From contig NZ_KL585403.1 in NCBI RefSeq assembly GCF_000721935.1, forward strand, positions 78,834-88,742: DNA of 9,909 nucleotides, written 5' to 3'. Under the pieces are notes generated by a model. It did no database searches, was not told the DNA's origin, and saw only the letters and a list, made by a program, of their open reading frames with translations. Every line of letters starts with the position of its first letter. Position 1 is the stretch's first letter. The position numbers were made by a program, and so were the translations under genes. Source of the stretch: Streptomyces sp. NRRL WC-3549 (GTDB lineage Bacteria; Actinomycetota; Actinomycetes; Streptomycetales; Streptomycetaceae). This document shows positions 1 through 6,809 of the stretch, one piece after another.

Positions 1-1
1 C

Positions 2-910
2 GCGGCCGCCGTCGCCGTCGTGGGACGGATCGCCGGCGGGCGGGTCTGGCCCGAGGACGGCGTCGTCCCCGTCGCGGGGCCGGTCAACACCGCCAAGGAC
101 TGGATGGTCGACCACCTCTACACCGGCATCCCCGTCATCGGCGGAACCGCCGACTGGGCCGCCCGCTTCACCGACTGGATCCTCAACCCGCTCCGCAGCG
201 GACTCCAGGGCCTGCCCTGGTGGGCCGTCCTGCTGGTCGTGGCCGCCCTCGCCTGGACCATCGGCACCTGGCGCACCGCGCTCACCGCCGTGCTCGCCAT
301 GGCCGCCATCGGGGTCCTCGGCGTCTGGGAACCCTCGATGGACACCCTCAGCCAGGTCATCGCCGCCGTCGCGGTCACCCTGGTCCTGGGCTTCACCGTC
401 GCCGTCGGCGCCGCCCGCAGCGAACGGCTGGAAAGGGCCCTGCGCCCGGTCCTGGACATCTTCCAGACCATGCCGCAGTTCGTCTACCTGATCCCCGTGG
501 TCGCCCTCTTCGGCGTCGGCCGCGCCCCGGCCGCCGCGGCCGCCGTCGTCTACGCGCTGCCCGCCGTCGTACGCATCACCACCCAGGGGCTGCGCGGGGT
601 GGATCCCGCCGCGATGGAGTGCGCGCGCTCGCTCGGCGCCACCCCGGGACAGCAACTGCGCCAGGTCCAGCTGCCGTTGGCCAGGCCCGCCCTGCTGCTC
701 GCCGTCAACCAGGGCGTCGTCCTGGTCCTCGCGGTCGTCATCATCGGCGGTCTCGTCGGCTCCGGAGCGCTCGGCTACGACGTCGTGTTCGGCCTCGCCC
801 AGGGCGACCTGGCCACCGGTCTCGTCGCGGGCGCCGCCATCGTCTGCCTGGGACTGATGCTGGACCGGGTCACCCAGCCCACCGCCCGCCGCTCGCGGAA
901 GGAGAGCTGA
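2..910 (+). CDS. Glycine betaine/proline-type ABC transporter permease (ProW/OpuAB-like), 5' end cut off
   Basis: Membrane permease of an osmoprotectant importer; it would pass glycine betaine, proline betaine or a similar solute across the cytoplasmic membrane with an ATPase presumably encoded to the left. The frame is open from base 2, giving 302 visible residues. A GTG at 20 is possible, but the codons before it read as hydrophobic protein, so I treat the gene as truncated by the window. Several hydrophobic helices are visible, with a typical permease EAA loop at about residues 206-225 (ECARSLGATPG, then QVQLPLARPA), which docks on the ATPase, and MPQFVYLIP before it. The long stretch before the permease core suggests this may be the second half of a fused double permease, a form I recall from Streptomyces (inference). 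TGA at 908-910 is two bases before the binding-protein start, so the two are co-transcribed. Confidence 0.88.
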   Translation, partial: AAAVAVVGRIAGGRVWPEDGVVPVAGPVNTAKDWMVDHLYTGIPVIGGTADWAARFTDWILNPLRSGLQGLPWWAVLLVVAALAWTIGTWRTALTAVLAMAAIGVLGVWEPSMDTLSQVIAAVAVTLVLGFTVAVGAARSERLERALRPVLDIFQTMPQFVYLIPVVALFGVGRAPAAAAAVVYALPAVVRITTQGLRGVDPAAMECARSLGATPGQQLRQVQLPLARPALLLAVNQGVVLVLAVVIIGGLVGSGALGYDVVFGLAQGDLATGLVAGAAIVCLGLMLDRVTQPTARRSRKES

Positions 911-912
911 CC

Positions 913-1905
913 ATGGCTCCCACCACCCCCCGTACGGCCGCCCGCGCCCGGCCGCGCACGTCCGCGATCGTCGCGTCGGCCGCGGCCCTGCTGGCCGTCA
1001 CCGGATGCGGTGCGGCGGACATGACCAAGCAGGCCTCCCCGTTCGCGGCCCCGGCCGACATCAAGACCGTCACGCTCTCCGTACAGTCCTGGGTCGGCGC
1101 CCAGGCCAACGTCGCCGTCGCGGGCAAGCTCCTCCGGGACGAACTGGGTTACCGCGTCGACCTGGTCCAGACGGACGAGGTCCCCGCCTGGGACGCGCTC
1201 AGCCAGGGCCGGGTGGACGCCATCCTGGAGGACTGGGGCCATCCCGACCAGGAGAAGCTGTACGTCCAGGACAAGAAGACGATCGTCCCCGGCGGCGACC
1301 TCGGCGTCACCGGCCACATCGGCTGGTACGTCCCCCAGTACTGGGCCGACGAGCACCCGGACGTCACGGACTGGAAGAACCTCGACAGGTACGCCGACGA
1401 ACTCCGCACCCCCGAGAGCGGCGACAAGGGCCAGCTGATGGACGGTTCACCGTCCTACGTCACCAACGACAAGGCGCTGGTGAAGAACCTCGGCCTGGAC
1501 TACAAGGTCGTCTTCGCCGGCTCCGAGGCAGCCCAGATCACCCAGATCCAGCAGTTCGCCAAGGCGAAGAAGCCCTTCCTGAGCTACTGGTACCAGCCGC
1601 AGTGGCTGTTCAACGAGGTCCCGATGGTCGAGGTGAAGCTCCCCGAGTACACCGACGCGTGCGGTGCCAAGGCCCCCGCGGACATCGACTGCGCCTACCC
1701 GACGACCCCGCTGCAGAAGTACCTCAACGCGGACTTCTCACGACGGGGCAAGGACGCGGCGGCCTTCCTCAGGAAGTTCTCCTGGTCGGAGCACGACCAG
1801 AACGAGGTCTCGAAGATGATCGCCTCCGACCGGCTCACCCCGGACGAGGCCGCGGAACGCTGGATCGCGCAGAACCCGGACACCTGGAAGAAGTGGCTGG
1901 ACTGA
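913..1905 (+). CDS. Glycine betaine/proline ABC transporter substrate-binding lipoprotein (OpuAC/ProX family)
   Basis: Extracellular solute receptor that delivers a quaternary-ammonium compound to the permease just upstream. The product is 330 residues, normal for the family. The N-terminus has an Arg-rich segment (residues 7-15), a hydrophobic core and a lipobox ending VTGC, with Cys32 as the lipidation site. Family signatures follow: SWVGAQANV near 59-67, EDWGH at 106-110, GWYVPQYW at 137-144 and SYWYQPQWLF at 224-233. The Trp and Tyr residues in these segments are candidates for the aromatic cage that binds betaine. Cys249 and Cys259 could form a disulfide. ATG at 913 is preferred because GGAAGGAG at about 898-905 sits at proper distance and the signal peptide starts there; the frame itself is open further upstream. 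The exact ligand (betaine, proline or choline) cannot be told from sequence. Confidence 0.93.
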   Translation: MAPTTPRTAARARPRTSAIVASAAALLAVTGCGAADMTKQASPFAAPADIKTVTLSVQSWVGAQANVAVAGKLLRDELGYRVDLVQTDEVPAWDALSQGRVDAILEDWGHPDQEKLYVQDKKTIVPGGDLGVTGHIGWYVPQYWADEHPDVTDWKNLDRYADELRTPESGDKGQLMDGSPSYVTNDKALVKNLGLDYKVVFAGSEAAQITQIQQFAKAKKPFLSYWYQPQWLFNEVPMVEVKLPEYTDACGAKAPADIDCAYPTTPLQKYLNADFSRRGKDAAAFLRKFSWSEHDQNEVSKMIASDRLTPDEAAERWIAQNPDTWKKWLD

Positions 1906-1944
1906 CCCCGGCCCCGGGCCGGTAGGAGACAGGCGGACGCCACG

Positions 1945-1983
1945 CCGCCGGGAGGCCGGGCGGACGGCCCGGCCTTCCGGCGG
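1945..1983 (+). terminator. Strong hairpin closing the betaine-uptake operon
   Basis: The arms at 1945-1961 and 1967-1983 pair over 17 bp with a single G-U wobble and a five-base loop (GGACG). The hairpin lies 40 bases after the stop of the binding-protein gene. No T-run follows, but Streptomyces terminators often lack one. Its position before the next same-strand gene suggests that gene has its own promoter. Confidence 0.72.
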
Positions 1984-2062
1984 GCGCCCGGCCGGGCCCG
2001 ACAGCTCGCACATGACGCACCCTCCGGACCTGCCCGAGGGCCCCACCGGAACGGCCCGGTTC

Positions 2063-2071
2063 TGCGATTAT
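2063..2071 (+). promoter_or_regulatory. Possible extended -10 element for the 2108 gene
   Basis: TGC followed by GATTAT gives an extended -10 pattern (TGn plus four of six consensus bases) in a locally AT-richer patch. No good -35 hexamer is seen 16-18 bases upstream. If real, transcription would start near 2078, which argues against translation from the ATG at 2012 and for a start at 2108 or 2156. Confidence 0.22.
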
Positions 2072-2107
2072 CGTGCGCAGGCAGCGGGTGCGCGGGAGGG
2101 GGGCGGG

Positions 2108-2851
2108 TTGATTTCCGAGCCGGAGTTCGAGGGGCGGTCCGGAGGGGTCCACGCCGTGGAGGTGATCGACCACTCGGACCGGGGGCGTGTCCCCGGGAGC
2201 CCGAGTCCGTGGCGGTGGGCCCTGGGCGGGGCGGTCGTGGCGTCGGTCCTCTGGGCCGCGTCGTGGTACGCGTACGGGACGGGGGACCGCGCCCCGGACC
2301 TGCACGGCTACCGGCTGGACGACGGCCTGTGCGCCGAACTCCCGCTGACGTCGCTCGGCGCGGCGATCGCACCGAGGCAGCCGCCGGGCGAGGGCGAGGC
2401 ATGGGTGGCGAGACACGAGGCCCTGGACCGGCAGCAGTGCTCCGTCCCGCTGGCGTCCGTGCCGTTGGGAGAGGGGGAGTCGGGCGGCTGGTCCAGGGAC
2501 TTCACCGTCTCCGTCGTCGTGGAACTGCACAAGAAGACCGACCCGGGCCCCGAGTTCGAGGCACGCGCGCGCGACACGGGGAGGGACGGCGGCGACGAGG
2601 GCACGCTGGAGGCCGTCCCGGACCTCGGCGACACGGCGTTCCTGCGCACCTCGGAGGACGGAAGCGCCGAACTGTCGGTGCGCGAGGGCGGAGCCGTCTT
2701 CGTGCTGGACGTCTCCTCCGTCACCAGCTACATGTCCGACGACGAGTACGGGGAGGCGCTCGACGTGGAGCCGGACGCCCCCGAGACGGCCCCGTTCCAG
2801 CCGGCCCTGATCAGCGACATGCGCGGCCTGATGGACCGTCTGAAAGGGTGA
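2108..2851 (+). CDS. Single-pass membrane protein of unknown function
   Basis: I do not recognise this gene. From TTG at 2108 it encodes 247 residues: a short charged cytoplasmic N-terminus, one membrane helix at about 37-56 (WALGGAVVASVLWAASWYAY) and an outer-face domain of about 190 residues. That domain is acidic and has two cysteines in the contexts GLCAEL and QQCSVPL, spaced as in small secreted actinobacterial domains such as DUF3558, but the resemblance is loose. The start is uncertain: TTG at 2108 has GGGAGGGGG eight bases away, GTG at 2156 has GGAGGGG eight bases away, and ATG at 2012 has no ribosome site. All keep the membrane helix. The gene is separated from the betaine operon by a hairpin and converges on the ABC exporter gene, so its neighbours say little about its job. 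Confidence 0.7.
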   Translation: MISEPEFEGRSGGVHAVEVIDHSDRGRVPGSPSPWRWALGGAVVASVLWAASWYAYGTGDRAPDLHGYRLDDGLCAELPLTSLGAAIAPRQPPGEGEAWVARHEALDRQQCSVPLASVPLGEGESGGWSRDFTVSVVVELHKKTDPGPEFEARARDTGRDGGDEGTLEAVPDLGDTAFLRTSEDGSAELSVREGGAVFVLDVSSVTSYMSDDEYGEALDVEPDAPETAPFQPALISDMRGLMDRLKG

Positions 2852-2857
2852 GGCGGG

Positions 2858-2884
2858 GCCCCGGGCCTCCTCGTGACCCGGGGC
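2858..2884. terminator. Probable bidirectional terminator between convergent genes
   Basis: GCCCCGGG (2858-2865) and CCCGGGGC (2877-2884) form a perfect 8-bp GC stem with an 11-base loop. It occupies most of the 45-bp gap between two converging stop codons and could serve both directions. No T-run is seen on either side. Confidence 0.55.
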
Positions 2885-2896
2885 ACCCGGCGCCTC

Positions 2897-4831
2897 CTAC
2901 GCGGGCGTGCGGCGTTCGGCGGGCGGGCCGACCGCGTCCCCGGCCTCCGGCCGGCCGAACTCCTCGGTCTCCGGCCGGTCGAACTGGGTGCGGTACAGCT
3001 CCGCGTACCGTCCGCCGGCGGCCAGCAACTCCTCGTGCGTCCCCCGTTCCACGATCCGCCCCGCCTCCAGGACCAGGATCAGGTCGGCGGCGCGCACGGT
3101 GGACAGCCGGTGCGCGATCACCACCGCGGTGCGGCCCTCCAGCGCCTCGGCCAGGGCCTCCTGCACGGCCGCCTCCGAGGTGGAGTCCAGGTGCGCGGTC
3201 GCCTCGTCCAGGATGACCACCCGCTGACGGGCCAGCAGCAGCCGGGCGATGGTGAGCCTCTGGCGTTCGCCGCCCGACAGCCGGTAACCCCGCTCGCCCA
3301 CGACCGTGTCCAGCCCGTCCGGGAGGGACGCCACGAGTCCGTCCAGCCGCGACCGGCGCAGCGCGTCCCAGACCTCGTCCTCCGTGGCGTCGGGCCGGGC
3401 GATCAGCAGATTGGCCCGCACGGACTCGTGGAAGAGGTGTCCGTCCTGGGTGACCATGCCGAGCGTCTCGCGGATCGAGTCCGCGCCGAGGTCCCGTACG
3501 TCGACGCCGTTCAGGCGCACGCTGCCGGCGTCCACGTCGTACAGCCGGGGGAGGAGCTGCGCGACGGTGGACTTGCCCGCCCCCGAGGAGCCCACGAGCG
3601 CGACCGTCCGGCCGGGCTCAGCGGTGAAGGAGACGTCGTGGAGCACCTGGGCGCCGCCCCGCCCGTCGAGCGTGGCGACCTCCTCCAGGGAGGCGAGGGA
3701 GACCTTGTCGGCGGACGGGTAGCCGAAACGGACACCGTCGAACTCGACGGACACCGGCCCCTCCGGGACCCTGCGGGCGTGGGGCTTCTCCTCGATCAGC
3801 GGCTTCAAGTCGAGGACCTCGAAGACCCGCTCGAAGCTGACCAGGGCGCTCATCACCTCGACCCTGGCCCCGGCCAGAGCGGTCAGCGGCGCGTAGAGCC
3901 GGGTGAGGAGCAGCGCCAGGGAGACGACCGCGCCGGGCTCCAGTGCGCCGCGCAGCGCGAACTGGCCGCCGAGGCCGTAGACCAAAGCCAGTGCCAGTGC
4001 GGAGACCAGGGTGAGCGCCGTGATGAACGTGGACTGGAGCATCGCCGTACGCACACCGATGTCCCGCACCCGGCCCGCCCGTGCGGCGAACGCCGCGGAC
4101 TCGTCGGCGGGACGCCCGAACAGCTTGACCAGGGTCGCGCCCGGAGCCGAGAAACGCTCCGTCATCCGGGTGCCCATGCTCGCGTTGTGACCCGCCGCCT
4201 CCCGCTGGAGCGCCGCCATCCGGGAGCCCATCCGCCGCGCGGGCACGACGAACACCGGCAGCAGCACCAGCGCGAGCAGGGTGATCTGCCAGGAGAGGGT
4301 GAGCATCACGGCCAGTGTCAGCACCAGGGTGACGAGGTTGGAGACGACACCGGAGAGCGTGTTGCTGAAGGCCCGCTGCGCGCCGATCACGTCGTTGTTG
4401 AGCCGGCTGACCAGCGCACCCGTCCGGGTGCGGGTGAAGAAGGCGACCGGCATGCGCTGGACGTGGTCGAAGACCGCCGTACGCAGGTCCAGGATCAGTC
4501 CCTCGCCCAGGGTCGCCGACAGCCACCGGGTGAGGAGCGCCAGCGCCGCCTCGGCGACGGCGATGAGGGCGATCAGAAGGGCGAGCCGGGTGACCGTCCC
4601 GCTGTCGTCGCCCTCGACGATCGCGTCCACGACCCTTCCCGCCAGCACCGGTGTGGCCACCGCGAGCAGCGCGGTGACCACACTCAGCAGCAGGAACCGC
4701 AGGATCCGCCTCCGGTGCGGACGGGCGAACGCCCCGATGCGGCGCAAGGTGGCCCGGGAGAAGGGTCTGCGGCCCTTCTGCGCGTTCATCGCGCTGTGGA
4801 GCGAGGTCCAGGCGGTGACTTCCATGTCCAT
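2897..4831 (-). CDS. Fused ABC exporter (membrane domain plus ATPase), candidate SoxR-controlled efflux pump
   Basis: A half-transporter of 644 residues with an N-terminal six-helix exporter domain (first helix about 43-65) and a C-terminal ATPase; it should dimerise to export lipids, drugs or metabolites. All ATPase motifs are intact: Walker A GSSGAGKST 414-422 (Lys420), Gln462 of the Q-loop, signature LSGGERQRL 518-526, Walker B with Asp542 and catalytic Glu543, and switch His574. Residues 373-394 form an insertion between the first strand (FGYP) and VLHDVSF. After the ATPase there is a short Pro/Glu-rich tail. The ATG at 4831 has a perfect GGAGGT nine bases upstream; the longer open frame above it is a shadow of the stress-protein gene. 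The promoter at 4870-4900 carries a SoxR-type box. Substrate unknown; redox-active pigments or antibiotics would fit such control (inference). Confidence 0.93.
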   Translation of the reverse strand: MDMEVTAWTSLHSAMNAQKGRRPFSRATLRRIGAFARPHRRRILRFLLLSVVTALLAVATPVLAGRVVDAIVEGDDSGTVTRLALLIALIAVAEAALALLTRWLSATLGEGLILDLRTAVFDHVQRMPVAFFTRTRTGALVSRLNNDVIGAQRAFSNTLSGVVSNLVTLVLTLAVMLTLSWQITLLALVLLPVFVVPARRMGSRMAALQREAAGHNASMGTRMTERFSAPGATLVKLFGRPADESAAFAARAGRVRDIGVRTAMLQSTFITALTLVSALALALVYGLGGQFALRGALEPGAVVSLALLLTRLYAPLTALAGARVEVMSALVSFERVFEVLDLKPLIEEKPHARRVPEGPVSVEFDGVRFGYPSADKVSLASLEEVATLDGRGGAQVLHDVSFTAEPGRTVALVGSSGAGKSTVAQLLPRLYDVDAGSVRLNGVDVRDLGADSIRETLGMVTQDGHLFHESVRANLLIARPDATEDEVWDALRRSRLDGLVASLPDGLDTVVGERGYRLSGGERQRLTIARLLLARQRVVILDEATAHLDSTSEAAVQEALAEALEGRTAVVIAHRLSTVRAADLILVLEAGRIVERGTHEELLAAGGRYAELYRTQFDRPETEEFGRPEAGDAVGPPAERRTPA

Positions 4832-4869
4832 GCGAGCGATACCTCCGAGGATCGGTCCGTACGCACGGA

Positions 4870-4900
4870 ACGCTAGGACCTCGACTTGCCTTGAGGTCAA
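4870..4900 (-). promoter_or_regulatory. MerR-type promoter of the ABC exporter gene
   Basis: Read on the minus strand, TTGACC (4895-4900) and TAGCGT (4870-4875) are separated by 19 bp. This is longer than the usual 17 and typical of promoters activated by MerR-family regulators, which untwist the spacer. Predicted transcription starts near 4863, about 30 bases before the ATG at 4831, leaving room for the GGAGGT site. The dyad in the spacer is listed separately. Confidence 0.65.
4877..4898 (-). promoter_or_regulatory. SoxR-box-like operator
   Basis: GACCTC and GAGGTC form perfect 6-bp arms around a 10-base centre. The inner 18 bases (4879-4896, minus strand CCTCAAGGCAAGTCGAGG) match 14 of 18 positions of the E. 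coli soxS box CCTCAAGTTAACTTGAGG. As in soxS, the dyad overlaps the -35 and fills a 19-bp spacer. SoxR in streptomycetes is known to sense redox-active metabolites and to control an ABC transporter gene among its few targets. No soxR gene is in this window. Confidence 0.62.
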
Positions 4901-4908
4901 CCCGCGCG

Positions 4909-4938
4909 GCCCGGACGCGCGCCCTCCTCGCTCCGGGC
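4909..4938 (-). terminator. Possible terminator of the stress-protein gene
   Basis: GCCCGGA (4909-4915) and TCCGGGC (4932-4938) form a 7-bp stem around a 16-base loop, just after the stop codon at 4941 and just before the exporter promoter. The position is right, but the loop is long and no T-run follows, so some readthrough into the exporter gene is possible. Confidence 0.35.
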
Positions 4939-4940
4939 GC

Positions 4941-5813
4941 TCAGCCGTGCGGGACGACGGCGACCGCGCACGGCGCGTGGTGGAGCGCCGCATGGGTGAC
5001 GGAGCCCAGCCGGCGTACGCCCGGCTCGTGGGTGCGGCGGCCGACGACCAGGAGCTGCGCCCCCTCGGTGCCGGACAGCAGGACCTCCGCCGCGGGCCCG
5101 GTGCGGACCTCCTCGACGACCTCGACCCGCGGGTACTTCTCGCGCCACGGCCGGAGGGCGTCGGCGAGGATCTGCCGGTGCACCGGCTCCAGCCCGCCCT
5201 GCTGCTCGGCCACCCACAGCGACCCGGGGCTCCACATGAGGACCGGCGGGACCTCCCACGCGTACACGGCGCGCAGGCGCACGCCCCGCTCGGCGGCCGA
5301 GGCGAAGGCGAAGTCGAGCACCGGGCCACCGGCCGCCTCGGCGTCCTGGACGCCGACGACGACGTCTCCACAGGCCCGGGGCGCGGGGGTGTCCGGACGC
5401 GCCTCACGCACCATGACGACCGGCCGGGCCGTACGGCGCAGTACGTGCAGGGAGACCGAACCGATCAGATAGCCGGCGAGCGTGCCGTACCCCCGGGAGC
5501 CGAGCACCAGCATCCCGGCCCGGTCCGCCTCGTCGACCAGGGTGGGCACCGGGTCGCCGACGACCACCTCGGTGGAGACCTCCAGCGCGGGGTGCGCGGC
5601 CCTCACCCGGGACTCGGCGTCGCTCAACACGGCACGGACCACGCGCTCCTCGGCGTCGCGGTCGCCGACGTACGACGCGCCGCCGGCGCGCCACACCCAG
5701 GCGTACACCAGGCGCAGTGCCGCCTTCCGCCGGGCGGCCTCCTGCGCCGCCCAGTCGGCGGCGGCGAGGGAATGGCCCGTTCCGTCCAGCCCTACGGTGA
5801 TGGTGACCGGCAT
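4941..5813 (-). CDS. Universal stress protein with two tandem Usp domains
   Basis: Cytoplasmic stress protein of 290 residues, the usual size of the two-domain form common in actinobacteria; members bind ATP and act in dormancy, hypoxia or general stress, mostly by unknown routes. Domain 1 (about 1-140) begins with VTITVGLDG, where Asp10 is the nucleotide-contacting acid, and has the complete ATP motif G-2x-G-9x-G-S at 105-119. Domain 2 (about 148-290) starts VVVGVQD but has a degenerate motif, GRRT followed by eight residues and GS, from 258, so it may not bind ATP. The ATG at 5813 has AGGAGG five bases upstream; the open frame extends further, but that part does not look like Usp sequence. 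It lies upstream of the exporter on the same strand, separated by a weak hairpin and an independent promoter. Confidence 0.92.
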   Translation of the reverse strand: MPVTITVGLDGTGHSLAAADWAAQEAARRKAALRLVYAWVWRAGGASYVGDRDAEERVVRAVLSDAESRVRAAHPALEVSTEVVVGDPVPTLVDEADRAGMLVLGSRGYGTLAGYLIGSVSLHVLRRTARPVVMVREARPDTPAPRACGDVVVGVQDAEAAGGPVLDFAFASAAERGVRLRAVYAWEVPPVLMWSPGSLWVAEQQGGLEPVHRQILADALRPWREKYPRVEVVEEVRTGPAAEVLLSGTEGAQLLVVGRRTHEPGVRRLGSVTHAALHHAPCAVAVVPHG

Positions 5814-5857
5814 GCTCGCCTCCTGGTGGGAATGGATCTCGCGCCCATCCTCCCCGA

Positions 5858-5874
5858 GAGCCCCGGCGGGGCTC
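5858..5874 (-). other. Small hairpin upstream of the stress-protein gene
   Basis: GAGCCCC (5858-5864) and GGGGCTC (5868-5874) form a perfect 7-bp stem with a three-base loop. It lies 15 bases beyond the larger terminator hairpin, read on the minus strand, and may be a second terminator element or part of the stress-gene leader. I could not identify a convincing promoter for the stress gene in 5814-5888. Confidence 0.4.
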
Positions 5875-5888
5875 ACCCCGGTATGCGC

Positions 5889-5932
5889 CGAGGGCCGCCG
5901 AGCGGGTCGTCCGACCCGGCCGGCGGCCCTCG
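5889..5932 (-). terminator. Strong terminator after the VWA operon
   Basis: A 12-bp perfect stem (5889-5900 with 5921-5932) is capped, after a two-by-two mismatch, by an inner stem of CGGGTCG (5903-5909) and CGACCCG (5912-5918). The hairpin starts about 20 bases after the stop codon at 5952-5954. It is a convincing end to the two-gene operon, although no T-run follows. Confidence 0.75.
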
Positions 5933-5951
5933 TGGGGGACGGGCCCGCGTG

Positions 5952-6809
5952 TCAGTAGCCCGGCGGCGGCACGTGGGAGGGGCGCCCGCGCCCACGGGTC
6001 AGGCTGTGGCCGAACACCGCGGCGAGAGCGGCGAGTACGCCGCCGCCCACGGTCCACAGCCAGCGGTCGGTCCACCACCCCGACGCCCAGCCGTCCTCGG
6101 GCTCGCTGCCCAGCGACACCTTCGGCCGCTCGTCGTCGCCGCTCTGCCCGGACACGGCCTGCGTGGCGGAGGACGCCCCCGGCACCAGCGGCTCGGCGAG
6201 TGTGCCGTCCACGTCGTGGGAGCCGCCCTTGTCGACCGAGGTGACACGGGTCTCGGCGCGGACCGGCAGCCCCAGGTCCTCCTCGGCCAGGTCCACGACG
6301 GTCAGCCGTACGTAGTAGCTGCCGGGCAGCGGGTCGTTCGCCCACGGCTCGGCCCAGGCGCGCACGGTACGCAGGACACAGGACAGCTCGACGGTGTTCG
6401 CGTCCGGCGCGGCCTTCCTGGTCTGGTGGCCGTACATGCACGCCTGGCGTCGGCGCAGCCCGTCGTACACGTCGATCTGCCAGGTCGAGGCGCCGTGCCG
6501 GGTGGCGTTCTCAGGGAGCGTCACCTTGGCACGGACGGTGGCCCGTTCGCCGGCGTCGGCGGGGAAGACCCAGTACAGGTAGTCACCCGTGGAGGCGTCG
6601 GCCGTGGCCGTCTGCTCCTGCTGGACGGGCGTGGCGGTACGGAAGGTGGTGCCCGCCTCCGTCGGGCCGGCGGCCTCGTCCCCGGCGGGGCTCGCGCTCG
6701 CAGAGGGGTCGTCGGCCCGGGCCGCCCCCGCCGAGGTGAGCAGGGTGGTCCCGGCGAGCAGGAGCCCGGCGCATGCGCGTCCGAGGCGGTTTCTGCGGGG
6801 AGCAGGCAT
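5952..6809 (-). CDS. Secreted, membrane-anchored partner protein of the VWA protein; function unknown
   Basis: I do not recognise the family. The product is 285 residues: a signal peptide (Arg-rich start, hydrophobic 12-29, probable cut after ARA at 32), a linker rich in Ala, Ser, Pro and Glu, a beta-rich outer domain about 70-190, an acidic linker, one membrane helix about 250-270 and a short Arg-rich tail ending PPPGY. This predicts a domain outside the cell held by a C-terminal anchor. Within the domain, YLYWVFPADAGE (77-88) and PGSYYVRLTVVDL (162-174) resemble segments of the VWA protein's C-terminal domain. Cys124 and Cys144 could form a disulfide. The ATG at 6809 overlaps the VWA stop as TGATG, with GGAGG eight bases upstream, so translation is coupled. 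An upstream in-frame start at 6905 would run through VWA coding sequence and spoil the signal peptide. Confidence 0.85.
   Translation of the reverse strand: MPAPRRNRLGRACAGLLLAGTTLLTSAGAARADDPSASASPAGDEAAGPTEAGTTFRTATPVQQEQTATADASTGDYLYWVFPADAGERATVRAKVTLPENATRHGASTWQIDVYDGLRRRQACMYGHQTRKAAPDANTVELSCVLRTVRAWAEPWANDPLPGSYYVRLTVVDLAEEDLGLPVRAETRVTSVDKGGSHDVDGTLAEPLVPGASSATQAVSGQSGDDERPKVSLGSEPEDGWASGWWTDRWLWTVGGGVLAALAAVFGHSLTRGRGRPSHVPPPGY

Noticed and set aside
20..22. GTG as a true start of the first permease gene
   Set aside because: The frame is open to the window edge, preceding codons encode hydrophobic residues, and no ribosome site is seen in the few bases available. Truncation by the window is more likely.
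2873..4876. Long plus-strand open frame of 667 codons opposite the ABC exporter gene
   Set aside because: It is the mirror of a well-defined ABC exporter with all motifs intact. Its product is low-complexity Gly/Arg/Gln-rich sequence with no domain, typical of antisense frames in GC-rich DNA.
4832..5407. In-frame N-terminal extension of the ABC exporter
   Set aside because: The extension overlaps the stress-protein gene, contains no domain, and would lie upstream of the SoxR-type promoter. The ATG at 4831 has a perfect ribosome site.
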